Of a stretch of DNA of 64,000 nt, positions 8,998-17,194 are shown in pieces. Position 1 is the stretch's first letter. Every line of letters starts with the position of its first letter. The stretch comes from Agathobaculum butyriciproducens (lineage in GTDB: Bacteria > Bacillota > Clostridia > Oscillospirales > Butyricicoccaceae). Below the pieces are notes generated by a model that worked only from the letters and a program-made list of their open reading frames with translations, did not search any database and was not told where the DNA came from. Position numbers and translations under genes: made by a program. The stretch lies in the NCBI GenBank assembly GCA_003096535.1, contig QEKJ01000006.1, positions 1 to 64,000 on the forward strand. Reading direction: 5' to 3'.

Positions 8998-9035
8998 ACT
9001 CGACTTGGTGATGTGTAAACGATACGACATTAACT

Positions 9036-9305
9036 TCACTCCATCGGCATATGAGCGATTTCATCGAACTGTGCTTGATACTTTGCAGCGCAGGCAGGGC
9101 AAATATGCTGTTCACCGATTTGCACACGAGTTGGCTTACCACAAAAGACACAAGCCGTTGAATGTTTTGCGACAATTACTTTCCCGTCAGCAGCGGAAAT
9201 TTCAACCTCCATGCCGATGGGCCAATTAAAGGTTTTCCGAAACTCCTTGGGAATGACTACGCGACCGAGATCATCTATCTTACGAACCGGACCCATTTCA
9301 GCCAT
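9036..9305 (-). CDS. AbrB/SpoVT-type regulator with C-terminal zinc ribbon
   Basis: An 89-residue protein. Residues 6-50 (VRKIDDLGRVVIPKEFRKTF) are a swapped-hairpin AbrB DNA-binding domain. Residues 52-75 hold CVFCG and CPAC, a four-cysteine zinc ribbon. It starts at ATG 9305 with AAGGAGA. AbrB proteins are transition-state repressors that bind DNA as tetramers; the zinc ribbon form is common in Clostridia. Its upstream region is bounded by the IS110 element, whose insertion may have separated it from the leader hairpin now at 10880. Confidence 0.85.
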   Translation of the reverse strand: MAEMGPVRKIDDLGRVVIPKEFRKTFNWPIGMEVEISAADGKVIVAKHSTACVFCGKPTRVQIGEQHICPACAAKYQAQFDEIAHMPME

Positions 9306-9349
9306 TTCACAGTATCTCCTTGTATTATAGAGTAGTAGTTATTAGATCC

Positions 9350-9548
9350 CCTCTCCAAGGGCTGTGCTACAATGTAAAGGATGCTGTGGATTGGTTCGCA
9401 ACTCCTACCGTCAGACGGTTCACGGAAGGCTCCGACCACAGCCCTTTACGGTATTGTTAATCAGTTAGATACCGCCAGACGGTTTATGTTGAACAAGGTT
9501 ACAAGAGTAAAGTGTTCTGTGGAACCGGCATCAAATAAACATATCGGA
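9350..9548 (+). ncRNA. Candidate IS110 bridge RNA
   Basis: Members of the IS110 group encode a bridge RNA in the noncoding end before the transposase, with one loop that pairs with target DNA and one with donor DNA. This stretch folds well: AGGGCTGTG (9358-9366) pairs with CACAGCCCT (9437-9445), and CGGTAT with ATACCG (near 9450 and 9469). Two similar loop segments, ACCGTCAGACGGT (about 9407-9419) and ACCGCCAGACGGT (about 9471-9483), look like the paired guide loops. Transcript limits are guesses. Confidence 0.5.
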
Positions 9549-9558
9549 GGTATTCATT

Positions 9559-10740
9559 ATGATTTGTGTGGGTATTGATGTTGCCAAGGATAAGCACGAT
9601 TGCGTTATCCTGAATTCGGAAGGGAAAGTCCTTGCAGGTGTATTCACCATTCCTAATAATGCAGATGGATTTGATACCTTGCTACAAAAGATTCACGGCT
9701 GCACAAGTCCAGATGACAAAATAAAAGTAGGACTTGAGGCTACTGGACATTACAGCTACAACATTCTCGGATTTCTGCTTAACCAAGGCCTGCCAACCTA
9801 TGTTATCAATCCGCTGCACACCAACCTTTTCCGAAAAAGTATGAGTCTTCGTAAAACCAAGACTGATCGGGTTGATGCTAAAACTATCGCAGCTATGCTT
9901 ATGTCTAATGTGGACCTCAAGTCCTACACAGATACAGCATACCACAACGAAGAGTTAAAGTCACTAACCAGATACCGATTTGATAAAGTTCAAGAAAGAG
10001 CTCAACTGAAACAATCGGTTTCTCGTTTGGTTACCATACTGTTTCCAGAGTTAGAAAAACTGGTGCCAACGCTGCATATGTCGTCTGTTTACGCACTTCT
10101 CATTGAATTTCCCGGAGCAAAGCAGATTGCCGAAGCTCATTTGACGCACTTGAAATCTCTCCTGAAAGATGCCTCTAAAGGCCGATATGGACGAGATATG
10201 GCAACAGAAATTCGTGATGCTGCCAAGCGTTCAATCGGTTCTGTTATGCCCGCTAAATCGCTTGAGTTGCGTCATACAATCCGCTTGATCCGTGAATTAG
10301 ATTCAGAGATTAAAGATATTGAAGCAGCTATTGAGGCCATCATGGAAGAACTTCAGTCTCCCATTACGACTATTCCCGGCATGGGTTTTCGCATGGCAGC
10401 TATGATCCTTGCCGAAATCGGTGATTTCTCCTTTTTCGATTCTCCAGACAAGATCCTTGCCTATGCAGGCATGTCACCGTCCACCTATCAATCAGGGCAT
10501 CTTTCATTGGCTGGAACCTACTCTCACATGGAGAAACGAGGCTCTCGCTACTTGCGCTATGCGCTTTACAACGCGACCAAGTATGTCTGCCATTGGGATC
10601 CGGGCTTTGCGGCTTACCTTGCTAAAAAGCGAGCTGAAGGAAAGCATTACAATGTTGCACTTTCTCATGCCGCTAAGAAATTGGTTCGGCTGATCTACGC
10701 CTTGGAGAAATCTCGGCAGCCGTACAGGCGTGCAGCTTAA
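9559..10740 (+). CDS. IS110-family transposase (DEDD recombinase)
   Basis: A complete 393-residue protein starting at ATG 9559 with GGAGG at 9545-9549. The RuvC-like N-terminal domain supplies the DEDD residues: D in VGIDVAKDKHD, E in GLEATGHY near residue 60, and two D in KTDRVDAKTI near 100. A coiled stretch is followed by the C-terminal Tnp_20 domain with ITTIPGMGFRMAAMI and the serine-containing YAGMSPSTYQSG near residue 310. These enzymes use RNA-guided, site-specific recombination rather than cut-and-paste. No frameshift or truncation is seen, so the element may be active. Confidence 0.95.
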   Translation: MICVGIDVAKDKHDCVILNSEGKVLAGVFTIPNNADGFDTLLQKIHGCTSPDDKIKVGLEATGHYSYNILGFLLNQGLPTYVINPLHTNLFRKSMSLRKTKTDRVDAKTIAAMLMSNVDLKSYTDTAYHNEELKSLTRYRFDKVQERAQLKQSVSRLVTILFPELEKLVPTLHMSSVYALLIEFPGAKQIAEAHLTHLKSLLKDASKGRYGRDMATEIRDAAKRSIGSVMPAKSLELRHTIRLIRELDSEIKDIEAAIEAIMEELQSPITTIPGMGFRMAAMILAEIGDFSFFDSPDKILAYAGMSPSTYQSGHLSLAGTYSHMEKRGSRYLRYALYNATKYVCHWDPGFAAYLAKKRAEGKHYNVALSHAAKKLVRLIYALEKSRQPYRRAA

Positions 10741-10879
10741 GTTCTTATAATAAGCTCAGTTAGGCGTCCGACGGACGTCAGCTTTGCCATACCTTTTTTG
10801 AATCGTCTGCATTATTTTCACCTTTCCACACATTTGGGGTTGACTTCTAATAGTTAGTCTTCCGTTATACAGATATAAA

Positions 10880-10916
10880 AAACTTACCTTTGAGGTGTGT
10901 TCCTCTTGGTAAGTTT
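10880..10916 (-). promoter_or_regulatory. Leader hairpin with T-run, copy 2
   Basis: AAACTTACC (10880-10888) pairs with GGTAAGTTT (10908-10916), with an inner GAGG/CCTC. Read leftward it ends in six T. The outer stem is identical to the hairpin at 44-78. It abuts the right end of the IS110 element; before insertion it would have stood just upstream of the AbrB-type gene. Rightward, a TATAAT at 10984-10989 leads into smpB. Confidence 0.5.
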
Positions 10917-11016
10917 AATATTACATTTTTCGTCGAAAAATGTAATGCGGTTGCCACTTTACAAAAACGGTATATCGTGGTATTATAATCTATACCACGG
11001 TAAGGGAGGTTTCGCC

Positions 11017-11487
11017 ATGGCTGTTGACAAAAAGGGCACAAAGCAGATTGCGGCCAACAAAAAGGCATGGCATGACTACTTTGTCGAGGAAAAGTATGAA
11101 GCGGGCATCGAGCTTGCGGGTACCGAGGTAAAGTCTATCCGTCTGGGACAGATCAATCTCAAGGATTCCTTCTGTTCGTTCAAGGACGGTGAGATTTTCG
11201 TGCGTGGCATGCATATTTCGCCGTACGAAAAAGGCAATATCTTCAATAAGGACCCGTTGCGCGTGCGTAAGCTGCTCATGCACAAGCGCGAGATCGTCAA
11301 CCTGTTCAGCAAGACCAAGCAGGACGGCTATTCGGTCATTCCGCTGGCGGTTTATTTCAAAAGTTCGCGCGTGAAGGTTGAAATCGGTTTGTGCAAGGGC
11401 AAAAAGCTGCACGATAAGCGTGACAGTATCGCCGCACGCGATGCAAAACGCGAGATGGACCGTGCGATGAAAGAGCGTAATCGTTAA
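11017..11487 (+). CDS. smpB: SsrA-binding protein
   Basis: A 156-residue protein that binds tmRNA and brings it to stalled ribosomes for trans-translation. ATG 11017 with GGGAGG at 11004-11009 is the right start; in-frame upstream codons lie in the promoter. The OB-fold motifs ELAGTEVKSIRLGQINLKDSF and GMHISPYEKGNIFN are present, and the basic tail KGKKLHDKRDSIAARDAKRE matches the segment that enters the ribosome. It lies just 68 bases before ssrA, so protein and RNA partner are neighbours. Confidence 0.97.
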   Translation: MAVDKKGTKQIAANKKAWHDYFVEEKYEAGIELAGTEVKSIRLGQINLKDSFCSFKDGEIFVRGMHISPYEKGNIFNKDPLRVRKLLMHKREIVNLFSKTKQDGYSVIPLAVYFKSSRVKVEIGLCKGKKLHDKRDSIAARDAKREMDRAMKERNR

Positions 11488-11555
11488 TCAAAAAATGGAA
11501 AAGCTGAGAGCAGAATCATTCGCTATTCTCAATTTTCCATTCTCCATTTCAAAAT

Positions 11556-11909
11556 GGGGCCGTAACGGGTTCGACGGGGGTGTTGAAGCCGGGATAGCGG
11601 GCCGCAGTGGGGATCTGCGATAAAAGCTCCAACTGTTTATAAATTAAACAACAACAATTATACTCTTCAGGCTGCCTAATTAGGCTTAGCCCGTCGGCTC
11701 AGAGAGGACCACGGCTCAGAGACCCGGCGTCGATTAGTGGTGAACGTGTACGAGGTAAGAGTTGCCCTCGTCATGTAAAATGACTCTACCAAAACGGTAA
11801 GCCTGTTTGCCGGCGTGCCGCGGCGGGAATCTTAATCGACAAACTGCGCCCGGAGAAGTCCCCGTGGATGCGCTTTCGGACAGGGGTTCAACTCCCCTCG
11901 GCTCCACCA
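11556..11909 (+). ncRNA. ssrA: Transfer-messenger RNA (tmRNA)
   Basis: About 354 bases. The 5' end GGGGCCGTAACGGGTTCGAC and the 3' end GGTTCAACTCCCCTCGGCTCCACCA form the tRNA-like domain: GGGGCCG pairs with CGGCTCC and CCA is encoded. The tag reading frame ends ...NNNNYTLQAA then TAA near 11681-11683, a degradation tag ending in two alanines. Pseudoknot pairings follow. The resume codon is not obvious because no GCN stands directly before the Asn run. It lies downstream of smpB and its 3' end is the likely attachment site of the broken integrative element next to it. Confidence 0.97.
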
Positions 11910-11919
11910 AAACCAACAC

Positions 11920-11955
11920 AAAACCGACGGTTTAGACCGTCGGTTTTGCTTTTAT
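11920..11955 (+). terminator. Terminator of ssrA
   Basis: AAAACCGACGG pairs perfectly with CCGTCGGTTTT around a 6-base loop, followed by GCTTTT, 11 bases after the CCA end. Confidence 0.9.
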
Positions 11956-12063
11956 CTGCAGCAAATAATATTTTTGTGAGAATGCGATTTTGCGTTGCAG
12001 CAATTTGCAGCCATTGACAGCCGCAAAATTCCATGGCATCGTTAAGCCACAGAGGTGAGGAGC

Positions 12064-13260
12064 ATGGCATATGGCAGCATTACACAGCGCGGCGACAAGT
12101 ACCGCGTGTGCTTTGACTACGGCGTTGACCGCGAGGGAAAGCGTGTTCGCAAATACCGGACGTTCGACACGAAACGCGACGCGATCCGTGCGTTCAACGA
12201 GCACAAGGTCAAGATGGACAGGGGACGCAGGTCATGCCGAGCGAATACGCGTTCGCGCAGTGGCTTGACTACTGGTACGATAATATTATCGTGCCACAGA
12301 TCGAGCAAACGACGTCATACGGTCATCAAGCATCATAATCTGCTGACGAACACGCTGAACGCGGCGGAGCGGCAGGAGTACATCACGAAAAATCCAATGC
12401 GTGCGGTATCGCCCCCGAAAAAGCGTCAGCGCGAGGCGAAGTTTTACACGCCCGAACAGCTTGGTGTTCTGCTCGCCAAGGCTGTCGGAACGCGGCTCGA
12501 GCTGCCGATGTTTATCTGTGCGTATCTCGGACTGCGCCGCGGCGAGCTGTGCGGCCTGCGGTGGAGCGATGTTGACCTTGAACACCATACCATCACGATT
12601 GAGAATACGCGCACGCAGGCCGGTAAAAAGGAAATCGAGAAGGGCACGAAAACGGCGTCCTCTACGCGCACGCTTTATCTGCCGGATACACTGTGCGATA
12701 TGCTGAAGGCAGCAAAGGAGCATCAGCAGGCGTGCAGGGCAACGTACAAGAACACTGTGATTGTGATGGAGGACGGCAGGCCGTTCCGGCCGAATTATCT
12801 GTCCGAGCTATTCGGAAAGTTCCTCGCGGACAACGACCTGCCGAAAATCGTGCTACACGAGCTGCGGCACACATTCGCGTCGCTGTCCAATCAGGCGGGC
12901 ATTCCGGCGTACAATATCGGTAAGGCGCTCGGCCATTCCACGCCGGCCACCACGCAGAAGATTTACACGCATCTGCTCGACCAGACGCACACGCAAGCGG
13001 TTGAAGGCGTGGCTGCAATCGCGGACGAGGCACGCCGGAAGGCAGGCAAGGAATATCTTTTACAGCTTGCGAAGGCGCTTATTGATGAAATCCGCGTGTG
13101 GGACCCGATGAAGTTCGGGGGACTGCAACGAGTACATGGAGGAAATCCAGTCAATCGGAGGGCGACTCGAGCCGCATACGGATGCGGCAGCACTCGGCAA
13201 TATGCTTTACGAGACGTTTCGCGCGTCCTTCGGCACCCGCTCGTTCCGGTGTACGATTGA
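12064..13260 (+). pseudogene. Phage-type tyrosine integrase, broken
   Basis: The catalytic domain is recognisable: ICAYLGLRRGELCGLRW, then LHELRHTFASL, GHSTPATTQKIYTH with R, H-x-x-R, H and the nucleophile Tyr. The N-terminal part is damaged. Near 12221 the frame moves: the expected PSEYAFAQWLDYWYDN of the core-binding domain is read in another frame, consistent with one missing G in a G-run. Near 12310 TTSYG jumps to TVIKHHNLLTNTLNAA, implying an internal deletion of roughly 45 codons. The natural C-terminus near 13090 runs into foreign sequence. It lies 155 bases after ssrA, a classic integration site for such elements. Start ATG 12064 follows GAGGTGAGG. Confidence 0.85.
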
Positions 13261-13309
13261 GGAATGCAAGGCAGTAGCGGAAAGAGCATTTGAGCAGGTG
13301 CAGAGGTGA
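13136..13309 (+). pseudogene. Remnant of a small mobile-element gene
   Basis: 57 codons from ATG 13136 (MEEIQSIGGRLEPHTDA to AERAFEQVQR) in a different frame from the integrase tail it overlaps. Its stop overlaps the GTG start of the next fragment (GGTGA), the spacing of coupled genes, so it is probably the end of the gene that originally preceded the HipA-like gene. I do not recognise a family. Its 5' part appears lost. Confidence 0.45.
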
Positions 13310-13608
13310 GGAACGCGACAGAGTATATCCTGATGAATAAGGATGTGCCGTATGCGCTGTTCTCCTGCGCGCAGGATGAATTTGGCGAGGAGAGTGCTAT
13401 TCTTCGTGAGTGGTATACCAACCTGCGGCCAATCGGCCTGCAATCGCTCACGGCGTGGCTTGAGAAGCGCAGAGCGCCCAAACGACGCAAACATATGGAG
13501 CAGCTTCTCGAGCAGTACGGCTGTGTCGGTCTGGAGGGCTTTCTGCGTGTGACGCATGCGCTGTCAGCGGCGTCAAGTAAAGTTCGCAAAAAGGCTCCTG
13601 AAAAATGA
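13306..13608 (+). pseudogene. N-terminal fragment of a HipA-like protein
   Basis: 100 residues from GTG 13306. ILMNKDVPYALFSC, EWYTNLRPIGLQSLTAWLEK and EGFLRVTHALS resemble the N-terminus of HipA-domain proteins carried by clostridial mobile elements, where LRVTHALS normally continues LNDTFWVK. Here the match ends at VTHALS and a short unrelated tail follows, so the kinase domain is gone. It abuts the IS256 fragment, whose insertion or a deletion likely truncated it. The family call rests on memory of such proteins. Confidence 0.55.
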
Positions 13609-13610
13609 AG

Positions 13611-13913
13611 TTAAGCTATGGTGGTCAGTGTGGCCGCAATGGATGCATGGCTTATGTAGGCTCTGGAAACAGACCAGTCCTCGGCGTATTCCATGAGATA
13701 CGCTGTCACCAGACGAACATAAGAACTTTCATTCGGAAAGATTCCAATCACGCGAGTACGTCTGCGGATTTCACGATTCAATCTCTCAATCATGTTGGAA
13801 GATGAAATCTTTCGCGCGTCCAGTATGGGGAATGCATAGAAGACCAGAGAATCTTCCAACCCCTCTTCAAGACACTGAACCGCTTTCGGAAAGCGCTTGG
13901 CATAGGAGTCCAC
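13611..13913 (-). pseudogene. C-terminal fragment of an IS256-family transposase
   Basis: About 100 residues on the minus strand: YAKRFPKAVQCLEEG, ILDARKISSSNMIERLNRE and RTRVIGIFPNESSYVRLVTA are the mutator-type transposase C-terminus, including the conserved N-x-x-E region (SNMIERLNRE). Residues SLVFYAFPILDARKI follow the usual FYxFPxxHWxxIRTTN layout but are diverged. The first two catalytic acidic residues lie in the missing N-terminal part. It is cut at 13913, where an oppositely oriented IS30 fragment begins. Confidence 0.8.
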
Positions 13914-13916
13914 ATC

Positions 13917-14108
13917 GAGTGGGGGTGCGGTTCTAATGAGAACGCTAACCGTCTAATCCGGCGATGGTTTCCAAAAGGTACTGACTTCTCCAAAGTGACG
14001 GCAGCACAGATCGCTGCCTTGCAGGACTGGATCAATAACTATCCACGCAAGGTTCTCAACTGGTCAATCTCCAATACAGTGTATGAACTGTATATGCAGC
14101 AGGAATAA
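13917..14108 (+). pseudogene. C-terminal fragment of an IS30-family transposase
   Basis: 64 codons without a start. Read from 13917: EWGCGSNENANRLIRRWFPKG, DFSKVTAAQIAALQDWINNYPRK and a final YELYMQQE. The N-E-N-x-N-x-x-x-R segment holds the last catalytic Glu of IS30 DDE transposases. Only the tail is left, joined within three bases to the IS256 remnant. An A+T-rich composition differs from the host genes. Confidence 0.8.
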
Positions 14109-14838
14109 ACCGTTCAAATCGCATATTTTCTCATTTTAGGAGTGGCGAAAAAAGTCACTCCTTATCGGCGCACTTAAAATACCGAAAAGCGTGATAATAC
14201 GGTGTATACAAGCCTAAAAAGCGAAGATATTGTATGCTTTATATATATTACCTAAATTATGCAACTCAGTTTTTGGCAAGTTTACTATTGCAACTCAGCC
14301 ATTTCATTTTTCGATGGGTTTCGCAGTCTCCCCTGTTTTTCTGCAACTTCGAAAAGGAGAACGGCAGTCGGGTTACTCTTGCGTTTGTTTCGTGAAATAT
14401 TCGCAATTCACAGATACCGTACTGCTACACATAGCGGCTGCTCTGCGCAACTCTTTTGTCTGGTGATCATGCACGGCGCCTGCGAATTATATTTATCAAC
14501 ACACTTTACCGTAGGATGCGACGACTCGTCACACCGTATGTAACTCATCTGCGCCTTGCCTAACCGCAGGGGCGCACCATGTGCGCCCGAGAACACGTTC
14601 GATATGGCGTTGCGTGGGAGCACAATGTTCTCCCCTACGATATAACATGTGCCAATCGTTCAATGCGGTGCGCCGAGTCGCCTCACCCTACGATATATGT
14701 AATATAAAACATGAAAAAGGGTAAACCATCGTTTCTCTTCACTCTCCGAAAACTCCTAACTCCTGTCTTTCATCTAATCCCCACTCCCGCAAACAAAAAG
14801 AGGAAGGCTCAACGCCTTCCCCTTTCAAACTTTCTATA
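14109..14838. other. 730-bp gene-free accessory tail with repeat debris
   Basis: No convincing gene. It holds a partial copy of the large palindromic repeat (14350-14458) and two short hairpins, GGGCGCACcatGTGCGCCC (14570-14588) and a GGGAGCACaatGTTCTCCC version (14616-14634) followed by CCTACGA, the same motif seen at 56413 and 62691. The last 90 bases lead into the xpt stop codon. The left part is A+T-rich like the IS30 remnant. Confidence 0.6.
14350..14458 (+). repeat. Partial copy of the large palindromic repeat
   Basis: From CGAAAAGGAGAACGGCAGTC through the segment ending ACTGCTACACA and CTCTGCGCAACTCTTT it matches the left half of the repeats at 22206-22617 and 56073-56502. The right half is missing, so this is a truncated copy. 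Confidence 0.75.
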
Positions 14839-15420
14839 TTACTGCTCTCTAAAGTGCACCTCACCGGTCTCAGCGTCCATGCCCTCCACGATAGCGAGCG
14901 ACTCAAGCTGATAGCCCAGATTGCGGATAATACGGCCGCCCTGCTGGAAACCCTTCTCCACGGCGATGCCGATGCCCTCGACCGTACCGCCGGCCTGTGC
15001 CACGATGGAGATCAGGCCCTGCAGCGCACAGCCGTTTGCCAGAAAATCGTCGATAACAAGCACATGGTCGTCCGGACCGAGGAACTTCTTAGAAACGATA
15101 ACCTGATTCTTACACTTATGCGTAAAGGATTCGACCTCGGCAACATAAACCTCACCGTCGATGTTGACGCTCTGGGTCTTCTTTGCAAACACAACCGGAA
15201 CACCGAAATGACGTGCCACAATGCAGGCAATGCCAATACCGGATGCCTCAATGGTAACGATCTTGTTGATCGGCTTGTCCGCGAAACGGCGCTTGAACTC
15301 CTCGCCCATCTGATCAAACAGGTTAATATCCATCTGATGGTTCAGAAAGCTGTCTACCTTCAGAATGTTGCCTTCCTTAACAACGCCATCCTTGACAATT
15401 CGTTCCTCTAAAAAGTTCAT
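14839..15420 (-). CDS. xpt: Xanthine phosphoribosyltransferase
   Basis: A 193-residue enzyme that converts xanthine and PRPP to XMP for purine salvage. ATG 15420 after GGGAGTGG is the natural start; an earlier in-frame codon lies in the leader. The PRPP-binding motif [14 protein letters not shown] is near residue 127, and [25 protein letters not shown] near 60-85 is typical of Xpt. The length equals the family norm. Promoter at 15487-15515. I looked for the purine riboswitch that often precedes xpt and do not see its conserved loops in the short leader. Confidence 0.95.
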   Translation of the reverse strand: MNFLEERIVKDGVVKEGNILKVDSFLNHQMDINLFDQMGEEFKRRFADKPINKIVTIEASGIGIACIVARHFGVPVVFAKKTQSVNIDGEVYVAEVESFTHKCKNQVIVSKKFLGPDDHVLVIDDFLANGCALQGLISIVAQAGGTVEGIGIAVEKGFQQGGRIIRNLGYQLESLAIVEGMDAETGEVHFREQ

Positions 15421-15486
15421 GCTGCCACTCCCTGTTTTTTGCTTTATTTTCATCAGCTCTGCAATAGCTGCACTTGGTATTTTATC

Positions 15487-15515
15487 ATTGTACTATACTT
15501 CGACAGGTTTTTCAA
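15487..15515 (-). promoter_or_regulatory. Promoter of xpt
   Basis: Read leftward: TTGAAA, 17-base spacer, TACAAT, giving a leader of about 60 bases. Confidence 0.65.
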
Positions 15516-15530
15516 TCATTCGTGCGGAAA

Positions 15531-16142
15531 TTATTCCTCAATTTTCTCCACGTACTGCTGAATGATTTCCGCAACCTGCTCATGCGTGCCAACAGCGTTG
15601 ATAAACTCCAGCAGCGCATTGGCCGTCATGTGCGCGGGCAAATCCAGCGCGTGCAGCACGGCAGCGCGGCGTGCGGTGCTGTCGGGTCTGCCGGACAGTC
15701 CCCACTCGTAAAAATCCGCCTTGGTGATGACCGGATGCACCGGCATTTCGCTCTCGTCCTGCTGTGCAAAAGTTGCACCCGCTCGGCGGAGCGCATCCAG
15801 AATCACCTGCGGACGCATGCCCTCCACGCCTAGCTTGCCCTCCTTGGAGCCGTGTCGCTTGCGGCGTTCCTTGCCCGCGATATCAGGCACATACGCCTGC
15901 TTGACGCAGCCCTTCGGCAGCGCGCCCTTGAGATAGTTGCGGATGACAAAACCCGCACCGTCACTGTCGGTCAGCACAATGAGACCGCGCGTTTCCGCGA
16001 TACGGCGCAGCAGCTTGAGCTGGTCTTTATTGTTAAAAATGCGGAATCCGCCGCTTTCAAGCACCACGGTGTCCACCACCTGCCGGACGGTGTTCACATC
16101 ATACCGGCCCTCTACCAGAATTGCTTCCCTGATGCGTGTCAT
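15531..16142 (-). CDS. TOPRIM and DUF4093 protein, RNase M5-like
   Basis: 203 residues from ATG 16142, whose ATGA overlaps the holA stop codon, so it is translationally coupled to holA. The N-terminal TOPRIM fold shows AILVEGRYDVNTVRQVVDT (the Glu motif) and GLIVLTDSDGAGFVIRNYL (the D-x-D motif). The C-terminal part is DUF4093-like. RNase M5, which trims 5S rRNA precursors, has the same TOPRIM layout, but usually sits beside ksgA. Here the partners are holA and comEC. A nuclease role in rRNA processing is likely but not proven. Confidence 0.7.
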   Translation of the reverse strand: MTRIREAILVEGRYDVNTVRQVVDTVVLESGGFRIFNNKDQLKLLRRIAETRGLIVLTDSDGAGFVIRNYLKGALPKGCVKQAYVPDIAGKERRKRHGSKEGKLGVEGMRPQVILDALRRAGATFAQQDESEMPVHPVITKADFYEWGLSGRPDSTARRAAVLHALDLPAHMTANALLEFINAVGTHEQVAEIIQQYVEKIEE

Positions 16143-17191
16143 TTCTTTTCCCCCTTCAGCTCTGCCGCCATGGTGAGCAGCGTCAGCTCGATCTGCTTCT
16201 GCCGGTCTGCTGCGCCGCCCTTGAGTGCGGCATCGGTCTCCGCGCACAGCGACGCCGCCTTTCGCAGCCAGCTGAGCGGCACACGCCGTGCTGCATTCTG
16301 AATCTGCCTTGCGTAGTACGGCGATTTCGAGCCAATCATCTCCATCAGCTGTTTTTCGCCGCTGCGGTTCTCCGCGCACAACTTGGCAGCATACAGACGC
16401 TGGATGTGACGTGTGATGGCGGTGAAGATCATGACCTCGTTGTTCTTCTGCGCGAGCAGCTCCCCGACGAGTGCGACCGCCCGATCAAACCTGCCTGCGG
16501 TTACCGCGTCGGTCAGGTCGAACACGACTGCATCCAGCACCGGCGAGCATACCGCATCGATGTTATAGCGCTTGATAACGCCGGTCGTGGTGTGCGCGGC
16601 TGCCTTTTCCATCTCACCGGCGAGGTTGGTCATGGAATTGCCGCACAGGAAGATCATGTACGACGCATCTCCCGGTTCGATCATGCAGCCAAGCGCCTTT
16701 GCACGACGCTCGAGCCACGCCACCAGCTCCTGCTCCTCTGCGTGTGCGAACTCGGCAAAGCAGGCATGCTTCTCGAGCGTTTTGTACAGCTTGGTGCGCT
16801 TGTCCGGCTTGCCGTCCAGCACGTCGTAGTAGAACACGAGGCAGACGTACTCCGGCAGATCACCAAGTACGCTCGGCAGCACGTCTGCGAAACCGGCAGG
16901 CGGCTTGAACAGGTCGAAGTCCTTGACGATGATGAGCTTTTTATCTGCCATCGCGGGATAGCTGTCAATGGCTTCGGTCAGCATTTCCGGTGTCAGACCC
17001 TTGCCCTCGAACTCAATAAGATTGAAATCCGCAAAGGTCTCGTCCACCACCTTCTGCCGCAGCTGCCGCAGATAGTATTCCTTCATGTAGCTTTCCTCGC
17101 CCGAAATGATGTACAGCGTGGCAAATTCGCCGTTTTTCAGGTCGCGGATCAGCTGTGATTTTCCGTTTGGTTTGGTTTCTCTTGCCGCCAT
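16139..17191 (-). CDS. holA: DNA polymerase III subunit delta
   Basis: A 350-residue clamp-loader subunit that opens the sliding clamp. The N-terminal LYIISGEESYMKEYYLRQL and ADKKLIIVKDFDLF segments match HolA of Firmicutes, and C-terminal helices (ITRHIQRLYAAKL, SWLRKAASLCAETDAALKGG) are typical of domain III. It starts four bases after the comEC stop with AAGGAG, inside the comEC-holA-TOPRIM operon, a common Clostridia order for the first two. Confidence 0.93.
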   Translation of the reverse strand: MAARETKPNGKSQLIRDLKNGEFATLYIISGEESYMKEYYLRQLRQKVVDETFADFNLIEFEGKGLTPEMLTEAIDSYPAMADKKLIIVKDFDLFKPPAGFADVLPSVLGDLPEYVCLVFYYDVLDGKPDKRTKLYKTLEKHACFAEFAHAEEQELVAWLERRAKALGCMIEPGDASYMIFLCGNSMTNLAGEMEKAAAHTTTGVIKRYNIDAVCSPVLDAVVFDLTDAVTAGRFDRAVALVGELLAQKNNEVMIFTAITRHIQRLYAAKLCAENRSGEKQLMEMIGSKSPYYARQIQNAARRVPLSWLRKAASLCAETDAALKGGAADRQKQIELTLLTMAAELKGEKK

Positions 17192-17194
17192 GTG

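Larger units (their letters stand above)
9335..10860 (+). mobile_element. IS110-family insertion sequence
   Basis: About 1.5 kb: a roughly 200-base upstream noncoding part, a single intact transposase (9559-10740) and about 120 bases downstream. The ends share imperfect inverted segments (GTTATTAGATCCCCT near 9338; its counterpart reads leftward from 10859 with TATTAGA near 10850). No target duplication is expected for this family. The coding region is visibly more A+T-rich than neighbours, a sign of transfer. Exact boundaries are estimates. Confidence 0.8.

Noticed and set aside
9559-10740. IS110 transposase as a possible pseudogene
   Set aside because: The frame is complete with intact DEDD and C-terminal serine regions and a good ribosome site.
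11880-14840. A duplicated tmRNA 3' end (attR) bounding the integrase remnant
   Set aside because: I looked for a second copy of the GGTTCAACTCCCCTCGG end between ssrA and xpt and did not find one; it may have been lost.
15421-15486. Purine riboswitch upstream of xpt
   Set aside because: The leader is only about 60 bases and lacks the conserved loop and junction sequences of the purine aptamer.
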